A DNA stretch of 64,000 nucleotides, taken from positions 1 through 64,000 of the forward strand of contig JAMKCH010002965.1 in NCBI GenBank assembly GCA_023653785.1, in the 5' to 3' direction. Origin of the DNA: Ophioderma brevispina. Taxonomy: Eukaryota; Echinodermata; Ophiuroidea; Amphilepidida; Ophiodermatidae. The notes below the pieces were generated by a model. That model was not told the origin of the DNA. It ran no database searches and saw only the letters and a list, made by a program, of their open reading frames with translations. Made by a program: the position numbers and the translations under genes. Below are positions 48,278-59,349 of this stretch, in pieces (the first letter of the stretch is position 1; each line of letters begins with the position of its first letter).

Positions 48278-48556
48278 GGCTGGTATTCTGAAAGGGAGAC
48301 TAACTTTAGTCCTGGGTGTAAACCAGGTTTAGGCCTACACGAGTGGACCTTTTTTCCTGTCTAAATAATGTGAAAGTTAAATGTAAGAGGTGAGAAAATT
48401 CTTCATGGATGGGCAAGAAAAGTCCATCCATGAGGAATTTTCTTACATGTTACAGCACATTTTTAGAGCATGTTGGAAGGAAAAAAGGTCCACTCATGTA
48501 GGACTAACCCTGGTTTAAACCTGGGTCTAAAGTTAGACTCCCTTTCAAAATAAACC
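48278..48556. mobile_element. FB-1 foldback MITE copy 3 (279 bp)
   Basis: The left arm starts GGCTGGTATTCTGAAAGGGA. The right arm ends CTCCCTTTCAAAATAAACC. GACTAACTTTAG / CTAAAGTTAG, ACGAGTGGACCTTTTTTCC / AAAAAAGGTCCACTCATG and AAGTCCATCCATGAGGAATT against its inverse on the other arm give pairing along nearly the whole element. Confidence 0.92.
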
Positions 48557-49245
48557 ATGATATATAAGATGAGAAGCATAACTTTGCCTAACTTAATATT
48601 ATTTGAATGGATATATATTTTTTCAAAAGTATTGGAGCAAAAAATACTGCATGAATGAGATGCTCTCTACTACATACAATTTCATGCGGATGTGATACTA
48701 ACGTTTCCTCGTTGCCGATTTGGCTCACTTTTCTGCAACGTGCAACAAATTTTTTTTTTAAAAGCTTCAAGATTAAAGGAAATCTAAAATCACATTTATA
48801 TTGGAGCTCGTAGCAAGGCTCTTACAGACTCGCATGTAAATGTATTGAAAATGAAGAGAGGGCTATACCCAATCAACATAACTTCGGCATTCCAAAATGG
48901 GCAATTTAAACCAAGTCATGCTATTTCCTCAAGGTCAATCAATGCACCAATGAAAACATGCACTCAACCGTACCTGCACTACATTATCTGGGAATATTTG
49001 AAAGATCCCAAAATTCAGGATTAAAATTGCTGTTTACAGTGACTTCGTTTGTGTGTCACTTGGTTTGTTTTTTGTGTGCCAAACAATTTCAAAAATATTT
49101 GTGTTAAATTCTTTTGTTAAAGTTATATTATCTTTCCTATTATTTAGTGCAAAGCACCATCAGATTAGGCAGCCACTTTACATAAAGTGTATATCATGCA
49201 AATAACGGGGAGAAGTTAGTTTAGTTCGTTAAACCAAAGTTAATC
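48557..49245. other. Unassigned stretch
   Basis: Nothing recognised. Confidence 0.4.
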
Positions 49246-49620
49246 CGTTTTGTCCCCGTCAACGGGGGATGGCAGGATACACCTCACACTCAGCAAACCG
49301 CTGTGTGAGGATTTGTTGGAGCAAAGATAATGACCGGATGCCCTTCCTGATGCACATCCACAGTTTTCGGCGGTGGGCCTTGTCTTTGGGTAACCATGCC
49401 CACCATACAAGGCCGCATGTGCTGGGTGGCCGCCAAGCTCCCAGAGCTGACGGCCCTGGTAGTTAGATCTTCTTTTGCATTCTACAGGGTAACCAGCTAC
49501 CCTCCTCATCAGATATCGGGATGGGGGGGCCGGTTTAGCCGCTGACAACCGGCCCTGGGACAGGTAGTACTGGTTTACCAGGATCCAGTAGCAGGCCCTA
49601 AAAGGAACCTGACCTGACAA
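49246..49620 (-). mobile_element. GC-richer interspersed-repeat-like block
   Basis: On the minus strand, ATCAGGAAGGGCATCCGGTC stands out; I recall closely similar words in widespread non-LTR retroposon sequences of aquatic animals, but this was not checked. The block is distinctly less AT-rich than its neighbours and is open over 195 codons on the minus strand (49240-49827), the longest frame in the window. That translation has no reverse transcriptase or other motif I recognise and extends into the adjacent element, so I do not call it a gene. Confidence 0.4.
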
Positions 49621-49727
49621 GATGAATGAAATAATCATTGTGGGCGGTATTTCCTTTTGGCTAGAGCACTGGACCAAAAGATGAGACTCGTTAACTAGTA
49701 GTAACCAAAATAGCCTATTGGCAGGAA

Positions 49728-50570
49728 TCCTACTCCTTAAAACGAAAGAGTGAAAAAACCACTCAAAAGAGTGAATCTCACTCCAAAAACGAGCCAGCTG
49801 AGTGACGCATCTTAGAGTGAGATTCACTCAAAATAAAAAGTGAACAAAATAACTCTAAGGAAAAGAGTGAACTAACACTGTGTTAGAGTTGTGATTCTTT
49901 AGGAATATTGTTGTTTGGTGAGTATATTGATGTGTAGGTCTACATCATAGCATCGGACATGAAGAATATTGTGGCGAATCATTGGCATGATTCAGTAAGA
50001 CATGCATGATTGTGGTATGCAGACGTGTATGATCATGGCTTGCATGCCCGGGGAACATGAATGATGTGCGTTGTACATGTGTATGCCTAGCTGGCGCAGA
50101 CTACCGTATGTACGAGTGATAATACAGTAAATAACATTATGTTCTCACACTTTGTTGTAAAGGCTATGAAACTGTGACCGACACATACAATATATCAACC
50201 CGTGAAGATATCTAGATTTATCACTAAATTTCAACTCGTTCAACCGTTTGCTGCGTTCACTTAACTCGGCCGCCATGTTGATCGAAAATATCACGCGATT
50301 TGCGTCGTTTCTGATGGCTATTAGTTCAATCCGAAAAAGAGTGAGCATTTCTCACTCTTTTAGAGCTAAAATCGGTCGCTAAGAGTTCAGAGTGGGCCTT
50401 ACTCCGAAGAAGAGTGGCATTTTGATCATCGGAACAGAGTGGTTGATTAACCGCGAGTAAGGTGTCAGTTGCATGTCTCGCTCTTTTAGAGCTAAAAGCC
50501 ACTCGATAGAGTATTTAAAATCACTCGAAATTCAGAGTGATTTTTCCACTCTTCATTTTAAGAGAGTAGG
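49728..50570. mobile_element. DNA element with ACTCT-rich ends (843 bp)
   Basis: The left end CCTACTCCTTAAAACGAAAG continues into AGTGAAAAAACCACTC. The right end, read in reverse, gives CCTACTCTCTTAAAATGAAG then AGTGGAAAAATCACTC, so the inverted ends are about 45 bp. Both subterminal zones are packed with GAGTGA / TCACTC and CTCTTTTAGAGCTAAAA words. Dense subterminal repeats of this kind are often transposase-binding arrays in DNA transposons. The middle carries an exon-like minus-strand segment (next entry). Superfamily unknown; no target-site duplication identified. Confidence 0.75.
50189..50276 (-). other. Exon-like ATG frame inside the ACTCT element
   Basis: On the minus strand AACATGGCGGCC is a strong translation-start context. 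The frame reads MAAELSERSKRLNELKF, continues to a Leu-Ile-Tyr end after 29 codons, and meets GTATGTG, a good donor site. Composition is polar and charged, unlike the random frames elsewhere here. It could be the first exon left from the autonomous parent element, or a captured host exon. No homologue is recognised and no downstream exon is visible in the 460 bp that remain of the element. Confidence 0.25.
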
Positions 50571-50601
50571 TTAGAAGAGTGAAAAAAATGAGATCGATGG
50601 T

Positions 50602-50834
50602 TCCGGCTTTCAAACCTTGGTAGGTTTCAGGAATATAACATTCACGTTAGTGGATTTTGAGAAGACCACAAAAAGAAGGGAAAAGCATGACCTAGACTAG
50701 GCTTGTTTGGCACTCATTTGAATGCAGTTTATATGCGGATTTTTGGGATATGATTCACGAAATGCATAATGAATTTTGTTGGGAAAAAAATATTGACCAC
50801 TGAGGTAGCATAATTCTGCCGAGGCATAAAAGGT
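50602..50834 (+). mobile_element. PB-1 MITE copy 3, diverged
   Basis: GACCTAGACTAGGCTTGTTT and CACTCATTTGAATGCAGTTT match the family core. The left end is degraded (CGGCTTTCAAACCTTGGTAG in place of CCCTTTCAACCCTGATAGG). The right end CTGCCGAGGCATAAAAGG runs into TTAA at 50835-50838, which also begins the next element. Confidence 0.72.
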
Positions 50835-50838
50835 TTAA

Positions 50839-51193
50839 AGGTGACACGAGAGATTTTGAGGACCCAAAATATTGTGTTAATAATAGTAATTTCATATAGA
50901 TTAGACACTCAATAGATTTTTTTTTCCTTTTTGCCTTGTATTTTGTACAGTAATGTCTTAAAGAGAGAAAAAAGGCGATGTGGATTTGTTGTATTTCAAT
51001 TAAAACATCAGGCTGAATTTCGTATTGCGCCTATACGAAATTTAAAATTTAACAATTTTTGTACCAAAGAACAATTCTTTCGGATAATCCTTCAGATGGG
51101 GATATTTTTATGAAGGCTTTACATCAGGCAAACAATGAGTACTTCCGATGTATCAGAGACACCCCTGATATGTGAAATCTCTGTTGCACCCTT
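50839..51193 (+). mobile_element. TTAA-1 MITE copy 4 (355 bp)
   Basis: TTAA at 50835-50838 and 51194-51197. It begins AGGTGACACGAGAGATTTTG and ends GTGAAATCTCTGTTGCACCC. AATTTCATATAGATTAGACA and CAATTTTTGTACCAAAGAA are family words. It directly abuts the PB-1 copy on its left. Confidence 0.92.
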
Positions 51194-51197
51194 TTAA

Positions 51198-52679
51198 ACA
51201 AGTCACTAATAACAAAGAAGAATTAAAGTCGTTTTTGAGCTTGTTTACCCGGTTCTACCTGTATCATAGTCATTCTTGTGGCCGTTTTGTGAGCAATTTA
51301 TTCAAAGTAGATATTATTTTGACCGTACAGTCATCCATTTACTTTAAAAAATGCTAAATATAATTACTTGTCTCTCGCAAAATTTTACCCACAAGATTAT
51401 AAACAACAGCGCTGTGGCTCTTAATTAAAAAACAGACCTTTGAGGTCTAAGCAAAAAATGAAAGAAAAAAAAAAGACCAATGACAATTTTCTCTGACCAA
51501 CAGATAATACAATTTCTTAAGGGAAGTCTGCATGAGAGAGGGTGCTCTATTGTTTATTGCTCCCATTCATCTCGCTGACATCGCAGAAAGGAGGAAGGAT
51601 CTTTCTTTTACGGCTGGTTAGTTCACCCTAAATGAAAGCAAGAAGCGCATGGTTGATATTTCTTTATAAATTTCATCATGCGTGCGACTCAAATGCAACT
51701 TTGGACACCTTTCTTTTTGAGTTCTGGGCATTTTTGTATTAAATATTCAACAACTCCGGCCTAGCACCACAAATGACCATGCGCGCGGCCCCACGAGGCA
51801 GTTGCACCGACCCCAGATAGGGCTTTGATTGGTTTTGTGCCCGCATCCTGGCAAACTTGTAAATAGGACCATTCGCAGACTTGCAGTTCTGTGACCCAAT
51901 TACTGACTCTGGACTGTTGCCGTTATTCAGTACAGTGCGAAAACTATCAAAATGCATGGGATCCTACTTCATGAATTGTGGGTGTAATTGTTTGCACAAG
52001 GTTTTGTAGCATGCTTAAAGGGCACACAATGCTAAATCTCTCCACTTTTGGGAGAATGGTAAGAGGTTCCAGTTAAAAAAATAAACCCTTTGTGAGATAT
52101 TTTGCAGTCCTTTGGGGATTTATTTCCCAGTGAGGGTGGTGTAATTTATAATTAAAGTGAAAGAATATAGCTTGATCATCACTGAGATTATCACAAAATT
52201 TTGAAATTTAATTCTGTGTAGAAACTAAGCCCTTGACTTCTGGCCCAAGTCAAAGGTAGCTATGAGGCGTTCATGTCGGCTCAAAATACCAAGTGATGCC
52301 ACTGTTCATATGCCAGTATCTTAAAATCTAGGTCTAGAATTAAATCTAAAATTACAATTTCTTTGAAAGTTGCATTTGTGATTCATAGGAAAATGGATTC
52401 AAAACATTCAAAATATTGTCAGGTGGAGTGAAAATCCCCCTCCCATGGAAAAAAACAGTTTAGCAGAATATCAAGCAGTATAACATTGCACAATTCTAAA
52501 AACAATTCCTTTATTTTCTAATCATATATCTCAGATATGAAAACATTTCAAGATATAAAGCCTCTTCAGGTGAATTTCCTGAAGGAGGCTGATTTGTATA
52601 AATATTTTAACTGTCTTTTTTAATCACTGTTCATAAATGTTGTGATTAGAATTAACCAAAAAATATTTGTTATAGTTAC
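51198..52679. other. Unassigned stretch
   Basis: No gene recognised. 51740-51960 is less AT-rich with a 72-codon minus-strand frame of no recognised type. AGCCTCTTCAGG and CCTGAAGGAGGCT near 52559-52591 form a near-perfect hairpin with a 7-base loop. Confidence 0.4.
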
Positions 52680-52842
52680 AGAATAAAGGTATTGTTTTTA
52701 GCCTCTGCCGTGTATATATCATGTCATATCACATGGGTGACAGCATTATTTTAAGTAGACCACCGAGGCGCAGCCGAGTTGTTTAACATGTGATATGACA
52801 TGATAGATACACGGCAGAGGCTAAAAACAATACCTTTATTCT
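52680..52842. mobile_element. Foldback element, 55 bp near-perfect arms
   Basis: GAATAAAGGTATTGTTTTTA then GCCTCTGCCGTGTATATATC on the left is mirrored by GATAGATACACGGCAGAGGC then TAAAAACAATACCTTTATTC on the right. The 52-base loop contains CCGAGGCGCAGCCGAG. The high arm identity suggests recent origin or conversion between the arms. Confidence 0.9.
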
Positions 52843-53056
52843 CATTCTTTAACACTTCATTCAAAATAAGAAGCTATATTGGTAACATATTACTGAAATT
52901 GTGATAGATTTTACCCAACGCACTACCCCGGCTTTTTAATCGATCATCCGTGTTTACGATGTGCCTTCAATTGGCGCGAAAGTTGTGTATGTTTAGCGCC
53001 GCTGTCACGTCGCGCTGTCACCCGTGTGATAATATCTATTTATTTGCATCTGGTGT

Positions 53057-53071
53057 GGGGGGGGGGGGGGG
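53057..53071 (+). repeat. G homopolymer
   Basis: About 15 consecutive G, length uncertain. Confidence 0.85.
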
Positions 53072-53227
53072 CCAACTACTGGCAGTGCGTTTAGCGCGTA
53101 CTGCCCAACACCGCACAATACGCAAAAATATTTGGCACCGTGTCAAGCAAATACTCTCCTTTTAATAGATTTTGAAGCCATTTAAACCATTTTCGTCAAG
53201 TCAGCTCTTCTTGCATAAATAATAATA

Positions 53228-53374
53228 ATATTGGATACTTTTTTTTCGGTTGTAACAGAAAATATCGCCCTCGCCAAGAAATATCAGGGCTCGTCTTCGA
53301 CTCGCCCGATATTTGAGTCTAGGCTCGGGCGATATTGTCTGTTATCACCTCAGCCATCCAATATTTATATAATA
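53228..53374. mobile_element. Foldback element, about 45 bp imperfect arms
   Basis: ATATTGGATAC, TAACAGAAAATATCGCCC on the left pair with GGGCGATATTGTCTGTTA, CATCCAATATT on the right. The inner part has CTCGCC / GGCGAG-type words and repeated CGATATT. General design resembles 52680-52842 but the sequences differ. Confidence 0.75.
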
Positions 53375-53709
53375 TCACACGAGCTAAGAACCAAGGAATG
53401 CGTAACAATCTCCAGTGTTTATATGTATTTTATAAGTAACTATGATGACACAATATGACACATTTGTGTTGAGTGTCATTAAATCTAATACCTGTTTCTT
53501 TACCTTCTAAACCTATGCTATAAAACCAGATTTTAGCACACACATTGAAAATAACAATAGCGGATCTTAGTTGCATACTTGACTACGCTATGTAGGTTTT
53601 GTCAAGATTTAATCAGCTCGGAGTGCAACAAGAAAGGGTAATTATTCAATTGGTTTAGTAATGACTAATTATACTGACAGTTTAGAGGAAGATGGCCTCA
53701 GCAAATGCA
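53375..53709. other. Unassigned stretch
   Basis: Nothing recognised. Confidence 0.4.
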
Positions 53710-53713
53710 TTAA

Positions 53714-54041
53714 AAGGTGCACGATAGGATTTTGAAGCACCCAATATTGTGTCATAATATAATTTCATATATTATAGACACCAATTAAGAGTTCTTACCT
53801 TGTATTGGTTACAGAAAGGTCTTAAAAGAGAAAAAGGTGATTTTTGATTTGCTTATATTGCAATATCAAACAGGCAGAATTTGTATTTGCCCTATATGAA
53901 ATTAAAATTTGTTTGTACCAAAAACATTCTCCACTTAATCTTTCAGATGGGGATATTTGGATGGAAAGCTTACATCAGGGCAAATTCAGTACTTTCTATT
54001 TTTTTAGGGACATCTGATATGTGAAATCTCTCGTTGCACCT
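53714..54041 (+). mobile_element. TTAA-1 MITE copy 5 (328 bp)
   Basis: TTAA at 53710-53713 and 54042-54045. It starts AAGGTGCACGATAGGATTTT and ends GAAATCTCTCGTTGCACCT. The right end is the best-preserved of the family. Internal words TTGCTTATATTGCAATATC and GGGGATATTTGGATGGAAAG match other copies. Confidence 0.92.
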
Positions 54042-54045
54042 TTAA

Positions 54046-54187
54046 GACATTCATGGTCTTGGTCGTCACACACTCTTTTTTCTTTTTCTTTTTTTTTTTT
54101 TTTTAATTTTTTAGGTTTTTTCTTTTTTTAAATACAAAATAGGAATACGAGGGAGGAAGAAAGAGAAGGGAAAAACAAAGGGTTTTT

Positions 54188-54224
<37 letters not shown>

Positions 54225-55755
54225 TTTAGTTTTTTTCTTTTTTGTTTGTTTTTTTTTTTTTTTTCTTTGATCCAGTATGCGCCTACTTGAAATGACTTGT
54301 TTTTAATGAAATTTCCATTAACTTTAGCAATGACCATGCGGATTATTAGATGGTAAACGGTAATATGCACTCCTCTGCGCGGTTTAATGATAATTGAACG
54401 AGCTGCATGTGTCATTAAAAATGGTGGATGCTATGAAAGGAAAGAGCTGTTTTGTTTTCTCTTGTTATTTTGTTGATAAGCTCTGCACTCTGTTTTTTTT
54501 AAGGTTTTCGTAATTTGAGAATTCCGGTAATGTAAATTTGAATGAGTCCGAGTCTTGACTCTTATAGTGAAGTCCTGAGTCCTCCCTCAGAAAAGAGTTG
54601 TTTCTTAGCTTATTAGCTAATAAAAAAAAAAAAAAAAAAAAAAAAGAAATATGATGAAATTAACACACGTGTTCAATTGTGATTATTTTCAGGAAAATGA
54701 TCAAAATAATATTTTATGTAAATTGAGTGACCATCATGGTCCAAATTATTCATTTTATATTTTCTTTCCTTCACATGGAAGCATATCACCAAGGGGGGGG
54801 GGAGGTTGTCGATCGGGTCCCCTACCATATCTGCAAAGTATTTCAGTGGGTTGTACCAGATGAAGTCCACATATACTCTTTGTATCTCACTTTTACATTT
54901 CATCATTTGAGCAAGGTCCACGTTCCTCCAACAAAAATTGCATGAGTACACATAACGCACCTGTTTGTCATACTGACATTGACAGGTGCTTGTATGTTGT
55001 CATGGAATTTGTGCAGATGTCCCCCAACAATGGCTACCTTTTTACACTCATTCATACCCAAAGTTGTGTTGAGTTGCAACCTTAAAGCGTCACTGGCACA
55101 TTTTTCACAAAAGATGAATTTCTCAATTTGATGCAAACGATAGTGTAGGCCATTGGAAGAATAGAGATAAATTTTACTATAGAAATAACATACCCCAAAA
55201 TCAGATACAGACATTATAAGAGGCTAAAGACATCCAGTAAATTTGTAGGCCAACCTTAAGTTTGGCTGCTCACTTTAATAAACAAAATCTGTCTATTACA
55301 TGAATATCATAGAATTGTACCTTTGATATTAAACCACAAAGGTCACAGACCAGTCCAACCAGGGTTCATACCATGGGAATCAGACTCCGGCATGTGTTTT
55401 CTTGTTTAAACCATTCAATTCCCTCTGCTGAATGAATGTCTCCGGCGACATAATTATAAAAATCGCATGGTTACCCATAAGGGCGCAGATTTGGTCTTAA
55501 TCCTTTCAGGTGAGGGCTAATGTGTATAAAAGCTTTTACAACATGCCAAATATCAATTTTGAAAATCGTGAGAGTGCACATCTTTTTCAAATGTGTCAGT
55601 GTCTCTTAAGGTGCTACCCCTCCAAAGAGCCAGACTCCTACAAATTTACTGCAGTTTTTTTAGCTCTCTCTCTTAGTGTTTAAAATCTAAATATATAATA
55701 TTTTTATCATTTTCTTTTTTTTGTAAATGTTAAATTTTCGCTGGAAATATCCGAG
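54046..55755. other. Unassigned stretch rich in T and A runs
   Basis: Long T-rich runs lie at about 54082-54140 and 54184-54262, and an A run at 54622-54644. Frames on both strands at 54.65-55.2 kb overlap and show no domain. A short G run lies near 54794. Confidence 0.45.
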
Positions 55756-55905
55756 GTTGCCGGTTTGAATCCACACAAGCACAGTCCCCGTGGTCTAGTG
55801 GCAATCTCATGCCTAGATAGGCGAGAGGACCGGGTTTGAGACCATGTAGTTTTGCCGTCCTTTATTTAATTCCATTCTCGTCTTGTCTCCTACCTCTACA
55901 TGATA
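55756..55905 (+). mobile_element. tRNA-derived SINE, copy 2 of a related pair
   Basis: A box TGGTCTAGTGG at 55791-55801 and B box GGTTTGAGACC at 55833-55843. Shares its head and the CTTTATTTAATTCCATTCTC tail region with 44531-44655. A further B-box-like GGTTTGAATCC at 55762-55772 just upstream hints that the source was a tRNA dimer or that two heads were joined. Confidence 0.85.
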
Positions 55906-57062
55906 TTTTTCAAATTGTCAAATAAAGTGGACGCCGATGCAAGTAACATTAACTGCTGCAGAATAATAAATGGAATATCATACAGGTTTGCTCCGAATTG
56001 ATCGTATGAACCAAACCATAGCCTATTGGTTCATTGTCTTCATTTGTGTTTTAGGTCATGTACGTCTATGAACATTATCAATTTAAATTGATTGATAATG
56101 TTTTCATAGGTTCCTTTTTCTCTTTTAGTTGATAAGAGATGCTTTGTTATTGATCAAAATCATGACCTTGCAATTTTTGAGTCCATAAAGTTAATTGCAA
56201 AAATTACCTACAATAGCGTTTACATTAAATTTTCATTAAATAAGCTTGTTTATCATTTGGAGTTGCCACGCAAACCAATTTCAACACAGATTTTTTAACA
56301 AAGATTGGTTAAAATTTCTTATTTGCACAGTCCATAATTGGTCTCTGTTTTAATACCAGCGTTTGCAAACATAATTTATTTTTCTTTATATGTCAATATG
56401 GCACTCTTTGAGGGCAGATTTTTTTTTTTTTTGGGGGGGGGGGTGGGGTCCACGCACTTCTGACTCATGATTCACAACAATATATATACATGCATTGTAA
56501 TTTGAAAGTCTACATGTTAACCGAGATTCTGTATCCATATTAGCTGTCATTAGGCCCCTAACCTTAATTTTGGGATATTAAACACGCCTTGTCTCTATTT
56601 TAACCCAAACAGGCCTGTACCATTGGGGGGGGGGGGGGGTGGGGGGAGGCCTCCAAATTCCAAAAGCAACCCCCCTCCAAAAAATTGTCTTAAAGGCCAT
56701 GCAGAAATATATTTAGTGCGTGAGCACGCCAAAATTGTTGTGCTTTGTTGGAAAAAGGTTAAAATTTCATTAAGGTCCCTTTTGTCATCAGTACTGCATT
56801 TGTTTAGTGCAGTACAGTAGCACATTGCAATGCATCATTGAATGGTTCACAAACACCCTCATACAAAGGAAACATAATGTTTCATCTGTATTATGAAGTG
56901 ATCTTGCACTATTACTTGTAAGTTCATCCATGGTAAGGGGAAATCAACATGGATACCATTTTGAAAATGTGCTTGTATTTAAGTATATTATCGTTTCTGT
57001 TCGGAAAGCTCTTCATCAGAACTGCCTAAAAGTTTGTGAATTAGAGAATTTACTATCACTTA
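55906..57062. other. Unassigned stretch with G-rich tracts
   Basis: A palindromic AT-rich hairpin (AACATTATCAAT / ATTGATTGATAATGTT) lies near 56072-56103. G runs lie near 56434-56450 and at 56625-56647. Opposed frames at 56.6-56.8 kb arise from the G/C runs. Confidence 0.45.
56625..56647 (+). repeat. G-rich tract
   Basis: A long G run, one T, then six G and AGG. G-quadruplex-capable, length uncertain. Confidence 0.9.
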
Positions 57063-57308
57063 TCCCTTACAGTTCTTGTAGATTTTGTATAGTGTTTTTA
57101 ACATCCAATTCGATGGCTTTTTCAGTTCTTTGGGAAAGCCACTCAAGACTGCTGACCTAAGACTAGGCTTGTTGGGACTCATTGAACATTTTGTAGGCTG
57201 TTTTTTGAATATGTTCAAAGATAAGTATGATGTTGAAACATTTTGAGGGAAAATTTTTTTTTTTTTTCGGCTCTTAGTGATAGTAGTCAACTGATGGGGC
57301 TTAGCCAG
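57063..57308 (+). mobile_element. PB-1 MITE copy 4 (246 bp)
   Basis: The left edge TTAT (57059-57062, from TTAA) is followed by CCCTTACAGTTCTTGTAG, matching CCCTTTCAACCCTGATAG. The core GACCTAAGACTAGGCTTGTT is exact. The right end TGGGGCTTAGCCAG is followed by TTAA at 57309-57312. Confidence 0.85.
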
Positions 57309-57312
57309 TTAA

Positions 57313-57420
57313 GGTGCAACAAGTGTTTTCAGTCATCGATAGTTTCTGTGATAGTAGTGATTTCATATAGATAGTAGCGCAAAAGACTCTCTACCTTTTT
57401 TGTTACGATAACTAAATGAC
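57313..57420 (+). mobile_element. TTAA-1 MITE, left-end fragment
   Basis: GGTGCAACAAGTGTTTT then GTAGTGATTTCATATAGATA match the left third of TTAA-1. The remainder fades and no right end is found. It starts at the same TTAA that ends the PB-1 copy. Confidence 0.75.
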
Positions 57421-58037
57421 AAACAGCGATGTTGTAATATGGCCCATTCCATGTCACATTCGAGATGTGCCACCGCAGCACGTCATGGATATTTTTCGCT
57501 TTAAGTGTGGGGGTAGACATTGATGAGATATGAAATCCTGAAATTTGAGTGTCATAGTCTATTCGTTTTCCCACATAGCAATTGGAAATTTAGGGGGGTC
57601 CCCATCAAAAGCGTCAACCCCTGTAAAGACTATGTGAGAGGTCACAGATTGTAATGGATCTCTTCAACAACTTTGAAATCGCTATCCATGGGTACATTTG
57701 GTGTAGAATTCAATCTGGCATCAAAAGTTTCATAGGCATGTTTTACTTTTTCGAGTAATCAGGCCTAATATGCACCTTTGTTCATTCCGGGCCAATCTGG
57801 GGGGTCATAACTCCAAAGTATTTAAATTTGAATGGTCCATCTTTGGTCAATCAGAGTTACATAGCATAAATTTTGAGGAAAAATGAGCAAAACATTACTG
57901 AAATTGAACTGGCTATTTATGTATGAATCAATTTGATAGACTACAGAGAAATTTGACATTATCTTGTTCCACCAAAAAAGAAAAGAAATGCTTTATACGG
58001 TTTGATGGATGGTGCTGTATAAATAAATACACGAATA
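57421..58037. other. Unassigned stretch
   Basis: Nothing recognised. Confidence 0.4.
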
Positions 58038-58039
58038 TA

Positions 58040-58341
58040 AGGCCAAGAAAAAAAACAAGTTTGTCTCAGAAGACCGCGCGCATTATGTTTAAAATTGGTT
58101 TTTGACCGCATAATTTTTTTTTTTTTTTAGGTTTACTCACTTGAAATTTTTTTGTAAAAAATTTCAGAAAAAATGAAAATTCGGCCGCTTTATTGAAAAA
58201 AGTGGGCAAAAATGCATTAAAAAAAAAAGAAAAACAGCATTTCGCATTAGCATTTTTCTAAAAAAACAAACAAAAAAAACAACGCATTTTGCATTAGCAT
58301 TTTTCACATTTCTTCTGAGACAAACTTGGTTTTTTTGGGCC
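58040..58341. mobile_element. TA-flanked MITE with AAGTTTGTCTCAGAAG ends (302 bp)
   Basis: TA at 58038-58039 and 58342-58343. Left AGGCCAAGAAAAAAAACAAG continues to TTTGTCTCAGAAGA; right TTCTTCTGAGACAAACTTGG continues to TTTTTTTGGGCC. The inner right half has GCATTAGCATTTTTC twice. Coding content none. Confidence 0.88.
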
Positions 58342-58343
58342 TA

Positions 58344-59336
58344 ATCAGTTAAGATTATCAAGTATGGGAGGGCATGTATCAAGATTCACTATATCTGGTT
58401 CATAATTACTTGGACATGTTGCAAACTACGCTTGCTTCCCAGCCAAAACAATGCACCGTTGGATTGTATGTCAGGCGCAGTTCACAGAAGAAATGCACGT
58501 GTGTATGTCACAACCAAGAAATATTGAGCGGAGTATAGTAGCACTGCTATAAAATTTTGTTGTTAAACAGTAAATAGCATAGACCTAACACCTGGGCAGA
58601 TTAAGTACCTGTACTTTTGTTACTGTACAAATAGATGGGCATTGGTATTAAAAACAAAGCGTTTGCATTAAAATTTATAAACTTTACTGCCATGATAAAT
58701 TTCTTACAATCATTTTTTACTGTCAGAAATCAAGCTACTAAGGCCAAGTAAAAATTAAATCTGGTTTCCGGTAACCCTTCCGTTTCTAAAAAAATGATGC
58801 CCTTTGGGGGGGGGGGAAATTACATCTTCCTTGTCGAATTCTTACAAGATCCAACATAAAATATTTTGCAAAAATAAAATTTTTCTCCTTCCTTCCATCC
58901 CATATTTTTCAGTGGATGTTACCGAAAACAAAATAATCATTTGTGTCATCTCCATACACCACTGGCTATTGTGTCTCTTAGCAAAGTGTGTGCAGTAACA
59001 AAGAATTCAAATGACTGTGGTTCAATTCTTTGCAATGCACAGAGGATGGTCTGTATACATGTATACATGCACTGCCCACTCTACACATGGATAGCGAGCG
59101 GGCTGCCGCACATTGAAACCACAGGAGTTGCATTTTGCACTTCTTAATACAGCTTCACTTTATTGTCCAAGTTAAAGGAATTTTGTATAACAATAGAACA
59201 TCCGTGGGGAATATGTGCACCAGCAGGTGTATGCATTATTCCCCGCCATATTGAGAAGGGCAAAAAGCAACTTCCTGTTGTTTCAATCGGAGACTCAGAC
59301 CCGCTATCCATATGGAGAGGTCATATTTGGAAATCC
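58344..59336. other. Unassigned stretch
   Basis: A G run lies near 58805-58815. No repeat family or gene recognised. Confidence 0.4.
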
Positions 59337-59349
59337 TTGTGACTGATAA

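Noticed and set aside
49240..49827. Longest open frame in the window (195 codons, minus strand) as a gene
   Set aside because: It crosses from a GC-richer repeat-like block into the end of the ACTCT element, has no recognisable domain, and has a composition that follows the repeat.
52559..52591. Rho-independent terminator hairpin
   Set aside because: The stem is good, but the context is eukaryotic and there is no gene upstream for it to terminate.
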